NCBI GenBank assembly: GCA_014529385.2
Contig: CM043962.1
Coordinates: 85,994,180 to 86,030,179 of the forward strand
DNA length: 36,000 nucleotides
Source of the DNA: Adiantum capillus-veneris
Taxonomy: Eukaryota; Streptophyta; Polypodiopsida; Polypodiales; Pteridaceae
Direction: 5' to 3'
This document shows positions 20,218 through 32,319 of this stretch, in pieces. Numbering within the stretch: position 1 is the stretch's first letter; the number at the start of each line of letters is the position of its first letter. The notes beneath the pieces were generated by a model. That model saw only the letters and a list, made by a program, of their open reading frames with translations, searched no databases and was not told where the DNA came from. Both the position numbers and the translations under genes were made by a program.

Positions 20218-21172
20218 GCTCTCTCTCTCTCTCTCTCTCTCTCTGCCCATCAATAGTGTGATCTGAGTTGCGAGCACCGAACTGTTTGTGTGTGTGGAGG
20301 GAGGAAAGTAAGGGTACAACATGAGATAAGGAGGCAGGTGGGGAGGGTTGCTTGGTGGAGAGGGTCGGTCGGTGATCAGGCGACGGAACCGTGACAACGA
20401 AGGCAGAAAGGGGCAAAGACTGAGCATGTTCTTTGTGTGAGCATGAACAGTGACGATCGCAGACTCCTGGTGTAGAGGAGAAAGGAAGAGAGTGAGGCAT
20501 TCTGCGTCAAACGTAGCAGGACAAACCAGTGGGATGGGAGAGAGAGAGAGAGAGACAAAAAGAGAGAGACTTCCACTGTCGCAGATGCTCAAGGTGATGC
20601 ATGTAGTTGAGAAAAGCTGAAATGTGCATTCGAGGGTTGGCAAATTGTCGTTGCAAGAGGCACGCGAGCGGAGAGGAATGGCGATGGAGGGGAAACACAA
20701 CAGTGGAAGGGGGGGAGGCAGTGGTCGGGGCGGGGTGCGTGGGAACACATGAAGTCCTGAATTTTCCTTTTGCAAGAGAGACGGGGCGGGAATCTTGGCC
20801 GGTAATTAATTAATGGGTTCAGTAACGACCCAGTATGACCGAATGCTTATATAGTGTAATTAAAAGACAGTTTGTCAAAAAGCATACTAAAATGTCTTAC
20901 TATAATAAAAAAGCCTTTGTTAGTTAAAAATTGTCTTAATGTTCTTTATTTAAAAGAGGTAGCGTGGAAACTTTATGAAACACTATCTTCACACTTTCAT
21001 TAAACTAAACTAAGAGTACCCCCACATTGAAGAGGGAGAGTTAATCTATACCATGTATAAAGTGGGTAGGAATTCCGGGCCCTCTCCCAACCACATGGAA
21101 GAAGCTCTTCTCTCAAGCGGTGTTCTTTATTGCCCCGGCTACTTAGGCAAGCACGCATCCGAGAGAGAGAGA

Positions 21173-21174
<2 letters not shown>
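20218..21174. other. Intergenic DNA with low-complexity CT and purine stretches
   Basis: (CT)13 at 20218-20244, GA-rich blocks at about 20538-20570, and GC-rich purine-biased sequence to about 20800. A long - strand frame (20203-20775) is composition-driven and matches no family. Confidence 0.4.

Positions 21175-21209
<35 letters not shown>
21175..21209 (+). repeat. Run of 35 G
   Basis: 35 consecutive G preceded by a short (GA)n (21161-21174) and followed by AGG. Such a run can form quadruplex structure and is also prone to sequencing error, so its length may be inexact. Confidence 0.85.
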
Positions 21210-22575
<1,366 letters not shown>

Positions 22576-22599
22576 GAATTAAATGGGTAGAGGCCAGAG

Positions 22600-23660
22600 G
22601 ATACATTGGTGGTGGGATACACCCAACTTGGCCAAGAAGCTTTGGGCTTGATGGATGCCAAGCGAGGGTGTCTCTCTAGATGCACTCAGCAAAGAAGCAC
22701 CAAGAAAGCATAAATATCTGCTACACAAGCAAACATGAAGGGAAAGAGCGCACTGCCGTGTTTGACATGTACGCCAAATGTGGTGCACTTCATAAAGCAC
22801 AAGAATGTGGTTGAGGGGTTTGTTGTCCACGATATCGTCTCTTGGAATGCACTAGTTGTGGGATATGCCCAACTTGGCCAAGAAGCTCTGGGTTGTTTTT
22901 GGCAGATGCCAAGCGAGGGTATCTCTCCAAATGCAATCGACAAAGCAACACCAATAAAGTAGAAATATCCACTACCCAAGCAAACATGGAGGGAGAGGGC
23001 ACAAGAAGTCCTCAACGAGCTTCCTATCGGCAATGGTGTGTCATGGAGTGCATCGATTGCACGATATGTCCCCAACAGGGTCAGGGTCACAAAGATCTGA
23101 GCTGTTTTTAGCAGATGTAGAGAGGGTATCTCTTCAAATGCAATCACATACACTTGCGCCTTGAAGGAATGTGGCATTTTAGACAACTACCTTGGTCGAC
23201 ATGTATGCCAAATGTGGTGTACTTCTTGAAGCAAAAAAATGTTTAAGGAGCTTCTTGTGTGGGATGTCCAACACAGTCAAGGCGATGGGCTGTTTTTAGC
23301 AAATGCACATAGAGGGTATCTCTCCAAATGCAAGCACGTACACTTGCACCTTGAAGGCATGTGGCATTACACAACTTCCTTGGTCGACATGTATGCCAAA
23401 TGTGGTGCACTTCTTAAAGCACAAACAGTGCTTAAGGAGCTTCCTGTCTGGGATGTCATCTCTTGGAATGCACTAATTGTAAGATAGGCCCAACTTGACT
23501 AAGAAGATCGGGGCTATTTTTTACGGATGCCAAGTAGGGTGTCTTGACTGATGTAATCAATAAAACATCACCCAAATCAACAATATCTGTTACACAAGGA
23601 AACATGGAGTGGAAGAGCACAACAGGTGCTTGACAAGCTTCCTGTCTACAATGGACGTAA
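22600..23660 (+). pseudogene. PPR-derived repeat array A
   Basis: Short blocks of PLS-type pentatricopeptide protein recur on the + strand in shifting frames: DMYAKCGALHKAQ, VSWNALVVGYAQLGQEAL and MPSEGISPNA (22770-22940), then LVDMYAKCGALLKAQ and WDVISWNAL (23380-23480). PPR proteins bind organelle RNA, and PLS/DYW types direct C-to-U editing; the repeats here are too broken to do so. Repeat starts GAGGGTATCTCT at 23122 and 23312 give a 190-bp period. In both places where the LKACG-like block meets LVDMYAKCG, the usual stretch between them is missing at the same point. Stops and frame changes occur in every unit. No start codon, organelle signal or DYW domain is seen. Confidence 0.8.
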
Positions 23661-23679
23661 TTTTTTGGCGAGCATATTG

Positions 23680-23761
23680 CAGCGAGCACTTTTTTAGAAT
23701 CAAGTGAGCGGATTCCAAGAAGATTCTTTCTCCCTTCTCAACTTTATTCTCTCTCTTGATC

Positions 23762-23775
<14 letters not shown>
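23680..23775 (-). repeat. Inverted copy of the sequence at about 33305-33400
   Basis: The complement of 33305-33400 matches here over about 90 bases, with shared blocks GATTCCAA, AAGATTCTTT and CAACTTTATTCTCTCTC. In both places it runs into a CT/GA array. It lies downstream of PPR array A but upstream of PPR array B. Confidence 0.75.

Positions 23776-23820
<45 letters not shown>
23767..23820 (+). repeat. (CT)n microsatellite
   Basis: About 27 CT units. Confidence 0.95.
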
Positions 23821-23823
<3 letters not shown>

Positions 23824-23899
23824 TGTGTGTGCTTTGACGATGGTTGTATGTGTGTTAAAAAAAAGTGGTAAATGGTTCTATCACTATACCACCCAAGCT

Positions 23900-23947
23900 T
23901 CTTCTTCTCCATCATCATCATCATCTTCTTCTTCTTCTTCTTCTTCT

Positions 23948-24000
<53 letters not shown>
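23900..24000 (+). repeat. (CTT)n, (CAT)n and (CT)n microsatellites
   Basis: CTT units, four CAT units, nine or more CTT units, then about 25 CT units. Confidence 0.93.
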
Positions 24001-24003
<3 letters not shown>

Positions 24004-24387
24004 CAACCATAATTTATAAATCTTTTTCTGTCACTATCCTCTCACTCATATATGCGACTTGTCTTCTCAAATATTTTGATATATGTTGGGCAACAAGATT
24101 AACAACCAACATTTTAAGTGTATTTCTATTTTGTCACACTTGTGAGCACTCGTACACATGCAACAAATCAATTTCAATGGTTCACACTCCTTAATAATGA
24201 AATTTGATTTTAAGCCACATTTAAAGACTGCAATAAAAACACCACAAACTGTTATTAAAACGGTTTGAAGTATACAACATAAAAGAACAACTAGAATAAG
24301 ATAGATATGGAGAAAAAAACAATACAATATGCTAATATGGTGTCAAGGCCTTATTTCTCCAACATTAGCGAGGAAAGGTGAGATCTA
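24001..24387. other. Spacer left of the copia element, no gene seen
   Basis: AT-rich, ends with ATCTA (24383-24387), the left target duplication of the copia element. Confidence 0.5.
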
Positions 24388-24666
24388 TGTAGACATGTAG
24401 TAGTGTTAGTGTGTATACGCGCTTCATCAGGGGCACTTTTCTCCCACTGGGTTTTTCCCCCTGGACATCTGGTGTGAAAGGACACCTTATCTCTTAGGGT
24501 CTCATATAAGCTTTGTAGCTCTGAGTTTGTAAATGCTCTATTATTCTAATACAGAGAGATAGACTACAGAGATCTCGTACGCAAGCTCTGTGTCTTCTCC
24601 TTCTCCATCTTCTTCCTACTCTGAGTTGCTATCTTCCTTTTGTTTCCTGTTTCATCATCTTCAACA
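24388..24666 (+). repeat. 5' LTR of the copia element
   Basis: Starts TGTAGACATG and ends TCTTCAACA. A likely TATA element, TATAAG, lies at 24505-24510. It pairs with 29295-29573. Confidence 0.96.
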
Positions 24667-24668
24667 AT

Positions 24669-24680
24669 TGGTATTAGAGC
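24669..24680 (+). other. Primer-binding site, initiator tRNA-Met
   Basis: TGGTATTAGAGC, two bases after the LTR, is one change from the canonical plant copia site TGGTATCAGAGC. Confidence 0.92.
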
Positions 24681-25069
24681 AAGGTGATTTCCAGAGCCTC
24701 TACTTGCGTTTTCGCGTCCGCGCGCGCAATTGCAGTTTTCAGGTAGTTTTCGAAAAATTTGCTCGTGGGAGCATCCTCGATGTTCCGGGAGTATTCTGAA
24801 CAGGTGACCTACAATTTTACCCCCCTTTTGAAGCCGTTCGAGCCCTCAGAATTTTGTTCTGAGCAGCGTAGCAGAAGTTACTTTTCGGAGGCGTCTAGAT
24901 CAAGAGGGTGTGCTTTTTTACAGATTTTCTTCAGGTAAACAATTCTTTTGGGAAGTAACTTGTCTTAGCTTTGTGCTGAGATTTTGTGTAGAGTTTTGCT
25001 TGCATTGGAGAGGAGATTTGTGAATCTCTTGGAGGTTCTTTTGTTCTCTTGTGTGCGCACATCCACAGT
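24681..25069 (+). other. Leader of the copia element
   Basis: 389 bases between primer site and the gag ATG. No conserved protein. Confidence 0.6.
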
Positions 25070-25716
25070 ATGGCTCAATCTACGGAGAAAGAGATTTTTG
25101 GTGCGTTTACATCCGAAGACAAATTGGATGGTACCAACTATTCTCTTTGGTCTTTTATGGCCAAAAATGTTTTGGTTGGTAAAGGATTGTGGGATTATGT
25201 ATCTGGAGATGAAGTTCGTCCAGGTAGCATTGCACCTGCCACGCCTGGTCATGGTGCAGCTGTTGGTGCAGGACCCTCACAAGTCACTCCAGAGGAAAAG
25301 AAATGGGATACTAAAGATGGACAAGCTATGGTTGTGATTGCCTTAACCATAAAAAGGACAATCACACCACATATCAGATCTTGTAGAACTTCTAAGGATG
25401 CTTGGGACACTCTGCAAGCTATGTTTGGAGGAAGAAACGCTGTCAGAATAGAGTTTTTGAAGAAACAACTTGACAAAATACAGATGGACGAAGGTGACGA
25501 TATCGTCGAGCATCTTACAAAAATCAGGGATCTTAAAGAGCAATTGCTTAGCATTGATGAAGTGATTCCAGAGAAGGACTTGGTTTCCAAAACACTCAAT
25601 TCACTACCACCATCTTATTTGACTTTTCAGACTTCTTTGACTCTGTCTTTGCGAGCTAATCCTGAGCCGCTTCGTTTTGAAGATTTAGTGGCTTTGCTAT
25701 TGCAGGAGGATCAACA
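25070..25716 (+). CDS. gag: Copia Gag
   Basis: ATG 25070 (MAQSTEKEIFGAF) opens a frame with the copia gag signature: KLDGTNYSLWSFMAKNVL near residue 20, GLWDYVSGDE, then SKDAWDTLQAMFGGRNA, IRDLKEQLLSIDEVI and LNSLPPSYLTFQTSL. It forms the virus-like particle around the element RNA. Homology runs to about 25710 (ALLLQED), where the coherent reading passes to the next frame. The original frame runs on to a stop at 25819 without meaning. In this family gag and pol are normally one frame, so a 1-nt deletion around 25707-25717 is the likely lesion. The ATG is preceded by TCCACAGT. Confidence 0.92.
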
Positions 25717-28700
25717 CGTAAGAACAAGTCTTTACAAGTGGATGGTATGGATCATGCTCTTGTTGTACATAACAAAAACAAGGGTAAAGAGAGTGCTCAT
25801 CACTCCAAGTCTGGTGTAGGACAGTCTTCAGAGAAGTCTAAAGGTGATTCCGACAAGTCCAAGAAGAAAGGTAAATGTCACTACTACAAGAAACCTGGTC
25901 ACTACATTAGTGAGTGTAAAAAGCGAATTGCTAAAGAAAAGAAGAAAGAGTCAAGTTTGGTTGTTTTAGCTTCTGGTGATTCTTCTACAGCTAAAGAAGA
26001 GTCTGCAAACTTTGTGCAGGATTATTATGCTTTCGTAGTATGTTCAGATTTTTCTGCTTACAGTGTTGACGAGACACAAATGATTTGGTACTTTGATAGT
26101 GGTGCATCCACGCATATTACTTCAAGGAAGGATTTGTTTTGTTCATTGGATGAAGCTCCAGCAGGAAAGGTGACATGTGCAAATAATGCTTCTTATCCAA
26201 TCAAAGGCGTTGGTAAGATTTTGATTACCATTTCAGATGGTTCAGATTTATGCTTGCCAGATGTCTTATATGTTCCAAGGATCAAGAAGAATTTGTTGTC
26301 TGTATCCTCTCTTGCAAAAAATGGACTTCGGGTCATTTTTGAGGATGACAGATGTGTTGTACGAGATCGAGAGAATGGTTATTCTCTTATCACTACATGT
26401 ACGCTAGAAAATGGACTATTTGTACTAGATCGTTATGAAAAGCAGATTCAGGTATGTATTACAGAAACAAAGACTCGGGCCATGCAGGATGCTGAGTTGT
26501 GGCATGCTAGATTTGGGCATGTTGGTTATGGCAGTTTGATGACTTTACAACGTCATAATATGGTGCATGATTTTTCTTTATTGGAGATGCCACCAAGACA
26601 TGTATGTGAAGGTTGTGTTCTTGGAAAGATGCACAGATTTTCATTTTCGGAGGATGGTTCAGTTAGAGGGACACGAAAGTTGCAGCTTGTACACAGTGAT
26701 GTATGTGGTCCTATGAGGACGCCATCTATGGGATACAGCCTGTATTTTGTGACCTTCATTGATGACTTTTCCAGGTTTTGTTGGGTGTATCCACTCAAAG
26801 CAAAGTCAGATGTGTTTGCAATTTTTCAACATTATGTCGCCATGGTTGAAAATGAAACAGGTTGCAAAGTACAGACTCTTCGTACCGATCGAGGAGGTGA
26901 ATACATGTCAGGTGCATTTAAGGATTTTTTGGGAAAGAAAGGCATTAAACACCAATGCACTATGCCATACACACCACAACAGAATGGTGTTGCAGAAAGG
27001 AAGAACGGGTCTTTAATGGAGACGGCTAGATGTATGCTCAAGGCTAAGAGTTTGCCTCATAAGCTATGGATGAAGGCAGTTGCTTGTGCAACACATGTTT
27101 TGAACATGTGTCCTACTCGTGCCTTGAAGACCATTACTCCATATGAAGCTTGGTATGACAGAAAACCTTCAGTCAGTTATCTTCGTGTTTTTGGTTGTCT
27201 TGCTTATGCTCACATCCCTCAGCAGTTACGTGGGAAGCTTGATGATAAGGCAATCAAATGTATATTTGTGGGGTACAGTAGTGGAAGTAGAGGTTATAGA
27301 CTTTACAATCCTACTACAAACAAGATTTTTGAAAGTCGTGATATAATTTTTGTAGAAACTACTGCTCAACCTATGGTTGCTTTTGATGTACCTCATATGC
27401 AGACACATAATGTATTTGAAGATTTGCTTCCTTCTTTTGTGGAGAATCAAGAATCACAACAGGTTGATAATCTTGATCAATCTTTTGATCAGCATGTGAC
27501 ACCTCATGATGTAGAGGAAATTGTGCATGAACAGCAAGAAGTTCTCAAGGAAGAAAGAACCTTTCCTAAATGGGTTCAAAAAACTTTGCAGGATAGCAAG
27601 TTGGATGCACCGTTGCCACGAAAAACACGTGCTCGTACTTCTTTTGGCAGAGAGCAAGTAGATTTGGCTTGCTTTAGCACTCTTTGTGATGCAGATGAGC
27701 CTGATTCATTTCAACAAGCTTTAGAGTGTGTTCAGTGGAAAGATGCTATGCAGCAAGAAATTGATTCTATTCATAAGAATCATACATGGGATCTAGTGGA
27801 CTTGCCTACAGGTAAAAAGCCTATTGGTACAAAGTGGGTTTTTAAGGTAAAAAGAAAACAAGATGGTACTGTTGACAGGTACAAAGCAAGGCTTGTGGCA
27901 AAAGGCTATGCGCAACAGAAAAGCATAGATTATGATGAAACCTTTGCTCCTACTTCTCGTGCGTCCACAGTTAGATCACTAGTTGCAATTGCTGCTCATC
28001 ATGGTTGGAAAGTGCATCAGTTGGATATCAAAACTTCTTTTTTGAATGGTGATTTGCAGGAAGAAGTTTATGTAAGTCAACCAAGTGGTTTTGTTGTAAA
28101 AGGTCAAGAGCAAAAGGTATGTAGATTGCGTAAAGCTTTGTATGGTCTCAAACAGGCTCCAAGAGCATGGTATGAGAAGATACATACTTATTTGATTGGC
28201 CAGGGATTTCAGAATAGTCCAACAGAAAGTACTTTGTATGTCAAAAAGAGAGATGGAGTTCTCATTATGCTAATACTTTATGTGGATGATATGCTTCTTA
28301 CAGGCAATACTGCAGATGAAATTGAAGCGTTTAAAGATGCTTTGAGAAAAACCTTTGAGATGTCTGATCTTGGTTTGCTACATTATTACTTGGGTATTCA
28401 GTTTGTGCAATCAGAGGATGGCATATACATGTTGCAGGCAAAATATTTGCATAAAATTTTGGACAAGTTTGGTATGCAAAATTGTAAAGCAGTCTCTACA
28501 CCCGTAGAAACTGGATCAAAGTTGAGCATGCACGATGCTGGAGAACCTTTTGATGTACATACTTATGCAGCAGTGGTTTGTTGCTTGATATATTTGGCAG
28601 GCAACACTCGTCCAGACATTCAATTTGGGGTTTCACAAGCAAGCAGATTTATGCACGGCCCAGGTATGCATCATTGGCAGGCTGTGAAGCGCATACTTCG

Positions 28701-29247
28701 TTACCTTTCAGGTACCCCTAATCTTTCCATGTTCTTTCCAAGGGGGGATATGTATGGAAAGCACAGTTCTATGCAGCTTCTTGGTTACAACGATTCAGAT
28801 TGGACTGGTGATTTTGACACACGACATTCCACAAGTGGAAATTGTTTTTTCTTGGGAAATGCATGTATATCTTGGCTAAGCAAGAAGCAACCCACAGTGG
28901 CTACATCAACTTGTGAAGCTGAGTACAGGGCAGTTTTCACGGCAACAGTTGATTGTGTATGGATACGCAGGTTATTGGCAGATCTTTGTGAGTGTCAATA
29001 GGCACCCACTACCATTTTCACTGACAGTCAGAGTGCTATGGCAGTTGCAAGGAATCCAGTATTTCATGCAAGAACAAAGCACATAGAGGTTCACTACCAC
29101 TATGTCAGGGAAAGGCTACATGCAGGGGAGATCACACTAACTTACTATCCTACACAGGATAACATTGCAGATCTATTTACGAAGGCGTTATCACGAGAAA
29201 AGTTTGAAGCTTTTCGAAAATCTTTGGGCTTACTCTCATACACATGA
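25717..29247 (+). pseudogene. pol: Copia Gag C-terminus and Pol: zinc knuckle, protease, integrase, RT, RNase H
   Basis: One frame with a single in-frame TAG (28999-29001). Residues are counted from 25738. Zinc knuckle 47-60 reads CHYYKKPGHYISEC, with Tyr50 where the second Cys belongs. Protease WYFDSGAS has its Asp at 120. The pre-integrase zinc site is H256/H261/C290/C293. Integrase has Asp321, Asp384 and Glu420, with 35 residues between the last two. RT has QLDIKTSFLNGDL (Asp763) and YVDD (848-851). RNase H has YNDSDW (Asp1019) and CEAEY before the TAG, then FTDSQSA and DNIADLFTKAL after it, ending TGA 29247. All catalytic residues I can check are kept. The TAG removes the RNase H C-terminal third and is one transition from CAG. 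With the gag-pol frame break these are the only obvious lesions. Confidence 0.95.
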
Positions 29248-29283
29248 TGATCTGCTACCTTGTACGGATTCACACTATCACTA

Positions 29284-29294
29284 CAGGGGGGATT
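29284..29294 (+). other. Polypurine tract of the copia element
   Basis: CAGGGGGGATT directly before the TG of the 3' LTR. Confidence 0.9.
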
Positions 29295-29573
29295 TGTAGA
29301 CATGTAGTAGTGTTAGTGTGTATACGCGCTTCACCAGGGGCACTTCTCTCCTATTGGGTTTTTCCCCCTGGACATCTGGTGTGAAAGGATACCTTATCTC
29401 TTAAGGTCTCATATAAGCTTTGTAGCTCCGAGTTTGTAAATGCTCTATTATTCTAATACAGAGAGATAGACTACAGAGATCTCGTACGCAAGCTCTGTGT
29501 CTTCTCCTTCTCCATCTTCTTCCTACTCTGAGTTGCTATCTTCCTTCTGTTTCCTGTTTCATCATCTTCAACA
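29295..29573 (+). repeat. 3' LTR of the copia element
   Basis: 279 bp, same ends as the 5' LTR, TATAAG at 29412-29417, followed by the target duplication ATCTA. Confidence 0.96.
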
Positions 29574-29741
29574 ATCTAGTTGTTGTTGTGTTGTTGTTAT
29601 TATTGGCTTCATTGGCATTTCCTTGCCAGAAAATATATGTCATCCACACTTCTACCCAAGCCTCCACATGTCGTTCGAAGGATGCACACTCCTGTGGGGT
29701 ACGAAAACCATGTTCCCCCCAAATCGGACTTGCATTGTTGG

Positions 29742-30544
29742 CTAGTCCGGCAACTTGATCGATATCTCCTTCGGTTGGAGTGCATTGAAATCAAGGTTTC
29801 GTATGGCATTGAATATAGAGCTTGTGGCCTTGTCAATCGCACAGAGAGAGTCCGTGTAGTTGTGTGCACTCTGTGCTGTGCATACTGCATTCATAGCATA
29901 TACACCATCGAGAATATATGTGGCATGCACATTGTTGATGGGGTCAACACGGGGAGGGGATTGACCACATTGATCGTGTTGTCCACAATTTCTAGGTACT
30001 CTCTACTCCCCTTCACTGGTAAATTTTGTGTTTTCATTGCATCGAACTCTTCCCGCAATACAAATCGCCAAATCAAAAAACTCCATGTGCTAACCTAATG
30101 CATGTGTATGATAAATTTAAAATTACCTTCCATAGTAGTTGCGCTGGCAACGATATAGATTGTCTAAGACATTGTGAACGGTTCATTGCCGTCCCACGAA
30201 GTGCCCTACAAACTTTTTCCCTATCCACAAGCGCTAATTTTTGCACCATAAATATGTCGTGCGTAGTGGTGTGAGGCACATGGACTTGCGTCGCCCTAGT
30301 TTTAAATGAAACATTATATTAACAATTGATAATGTCAAGTGCACCAATAGATGTGTGAAGAAACTTACTTGTTAATCATGCCAAGCACCAAGAGAAATTC
30401 CACCATCTCCGCAAGGTTGCACTTCACAATCATGCACTCAACCTTTGGTGTAGAGAATTCATCCAACCGCTCCCACAATGCCCAATCTTTCCACGCATGG
30501 AGTCGCTAGTTGCCGTCCAAAACAATGAGCATTTTCTCCTCCAT
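29742..30544 (-). pseudogene. Unidentified - strand gene remnant with probable introns
   Basis: On the - strand an ATG at 30544 (MEEKMLIVLDGN) leads to a TAG at 30508-30506, then RLHAWKDWALWERLDEF, VECMIVKCNLAEMVEF and LGMINK. There AACAA is followed by GTAAGT. A 73-nt GT-AG interval (30368-30296) joins this frame in phase to VPHTTTHDIFMVQKLALVD and REKVCRALRG. A second GT-AG interval of only 32 nt (30126-30095) again joins in phase to FLIWRFVLREEFDAMK and NPLPVLTP. A frame change near 29910 then leads to YAMNAVCTAQSAHNY and NALQPKEISIKLPD, stop at 29742. Phase agreement at both joints argues for a true gene history. I do not recognise the family. The in-frame TAG and late frameshift suggest a pseudogene. 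Confidence 0.5.
30296..30368 (-). other. Probable 73-nt GT-AG intron of the - strand gene
   Basis: Donor AACAA/GTAAGTTT and acceptor TTTAAAACTAG/GGCG on the - strand. The flanking frames join in phase (AA + G). Confidence 0.5.
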
Positions 30545-30704
30545 GTGAGCAGATTGATGGTACATCAAGGAACTCACCAACATGACATGCGGGATGGGTC
30601 GTCAAAAGGGATCATCGATAAAACTAAAGAAATGGTTGCACGAGTGTGGATAGACATACAGGCGCAAGAAAGGTACAAATGTGTGTGGCAAAGGAAACTG
30701 TGAC

Positions 30705-30869
30705 AACAACTTTGATGCAAGAGGGGGGCTCTAGCCATGTACTTGGTGAGCAAGAAGTTCTAAATGTTACTGAGGCAATGGGTCCCTTGGAGGACAATTG
30801 GTGAGGATGCTTTCATGTTTTTTTTTTTTTGGACAAAAATTTCAAAGTAATTTAACTCTCAAATACAGG
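30705..30869 (+). other. Possible 5' exon and intron of the transposase-like gene
   Basis: A coherent + strand frame ending in GSSHVLGEQEVLNVTEAMG and EDNW stops at about 30798, where GTGAGG could be a donor. A pyrimidine-rich stretch of about 70 bases ends in AATACAG at about 30868. This overlaps nothing recognisable and stays tentative. Confidence 0.3.
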
Positions 30870-32319
30870 TTTCAAAGGCATGTGGCTGCAACTAGGAATG
30901 GGCCAACAAAGGAGAGCTTTGGTGTCGACTCCATGCTGTGGCTAAAAAGAGATTGCACATATGATTTTTTTCACAAAAGAAGGTTCCTTGGGCAAGGAGT
31001 GGAAGGCGAGCAGTGCTTTGTGCTCAAGATGTCTACAATTGGTCCTGCATTTGGATTGGATTAGGTTAATCGAACGCGACGAAGTGGACCTGGAGATCTT
31101 TGGCACGCTTGGGTGTAGTTTGATCATACTCACCAAGTGGTGGATTAAGTGACCATGGCATGCCACATTTACGATCCAGGGTTTGTTGTTTTAGGAACAT
31201 ATTTCAAAAGTTTGGCATATCTTAAGAAACAACCAACAACGTGTTTACTGATGTGCTTGTCTTATGTTGCAGCATGCAGGATCTCCTCACTATTGCAACT
31301 TGTGAGATGAAAGAGGAAGACATGGAAGCACAAATTCTTTTCTGGCAGTGCATAAATGAAGTTATATAGGGTCATGGATGTGAGAGAGAGAATTTCCATG
31401 GATTCATGGAAAGTGACGGACAAAGCTCAAGCCAACTAGAATGCAATACGCACAATGTTCAATGGTGGCAAAGACAATGTTCTACAACATCGAGAGCGAT
31501 CTTGCCTTTTTCATTGGAAACAAAGCATGGTGGCACACACTACAACGTACATTATCTCTTTATCTCAACAAACTCACAAAGACGTGCGAAAAGTGGCGTC
31601 TAGCCCCCTCCAAAAAGACAGCTGCAGTAGCGTCTCGTTTACTTCGATAATGGTGGCGAAATGGAAATTGCATGGATAAAAACATCCATGCAATAGACTC
31701 TTGGTTGAGTTGGTGGGAGGTGCGTATTGCACATTGTGGGAGCATCATGTCAGGAATAGAGAGAAGTGTTGATGGGGCAAACACTCCAAGAACCAACTTG
31801 GCTGAGAGAAAGAATGGTACCTCGCTTGCAGGCGAAGGGTTCAAAAGAAAAATCTCATTGTATGACGCATGTACTTAAGATATGGCAAATGCAATAATAC
31901 AAAGCACAAAGGCAGTTTCTTACACTCTCAAGGTAAACATATTGGAAAGGGTCCTTCACTAGAGAGGCTTAAGGAAAGAGTTTTCTCTAGTCTAGCACTA
32001 GTGATAAGAGTAGTTAATGAGGCTACATCTGGAACACCCACGTATAAGGCTCGTACCCCGCTTGAAGGAGACAAACAAACCGTTCCGGCAAAAGCGAGGG
32101 CCATCAATTGTGATTGATGTCGAGGATGAATCAACACATAGGCTAGAGTACAATGCAAAAACACAAGACCACACAACATATGGAAGGCCAAGGAAGATAA
32201 TTTTCACGAAAGATTCAGGGGTAGTAGATGGGAATGAGAATTCCAAAGAGAAAAAGATGTGGACAAAATATTGTGGCATGTAGTAAAGGGACTCCTGCAA
32301 CATCCTTTGAGGGGTATAG
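30870..32319 (+). pseudogene. Broken Mutator-like (MULE-type) transposase region
   Basis: Coherent + strand blocks in changing frames. MACHIYDPG (about 31157-31185) is followed by a likely intron ending TTATGTTGCAG at 31272. Next come MQDLLTIATCEMKEEDME and AQILFWQCINEV, a TAG, then FHGFMESDGQSSSQLECN. Another frame carries RERSCLFHWKQSM. A third has LTKTCEKWRLAPSKKTAA, a TAA near 31649, SWLSWWEVR, NLAERKNGTSLAGEGFKRK and ISLYDACT, then a TAA near 31876. The blocks resemble, from memory, transposase-derived proteins in which a DDE-type MULE core precedes a NLAE helical region and a SWIM finger. Further frame changes occur near 31920 and 32090. I cannot define terminal inverted repeats. It could be a dead DNA transposon or a decayed domesticated copy. 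Confidence 0.5.

Larger units (their letters stand above)
24388..29573 (+). mobile_element. Ty1/copia LTR retrotransposon, nearly intact
   Basis: 5186 bp bounded by 279-bp LTRs of identical length and flanked on both sides by ATCTA (24383-24387 and 29574-29578). A tRNA-Met primer site, gag, protease, integrase, RT, RNase H and a polypurine tract occur in copia order. LTRs differ at about 8 of 279 positions by eye (near 3%), and every difference I see is a transition, as expected from deamination of methylated cytosine. It is clearly younger than the gypsy element. Confidence 0.97.

Noticed and set aside
20203-20775. 190-codon - strand frame rich in Leu, Ser and Pro
   Set aside because: It spans a CT/GA array and purine-biased DNA, has no domain, and its length is explained by composition.
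25700-25740. Programmed ribosomal frameshift between copia gag and pol
   Set aside because: No slippery heptamer or structure is evident, and copia elements normally keep both in one frame. A 1-nt deletion is simpler.
30497-30703. 68-codon + strand frame starting MESLVAVQNNEHF
   Set aside because: It overlaps the first exon of the - strand gene remnant, whose splice-phase agreement is better evidence. It may still be a 5' part of the transposase-like gene, but I could not support it.
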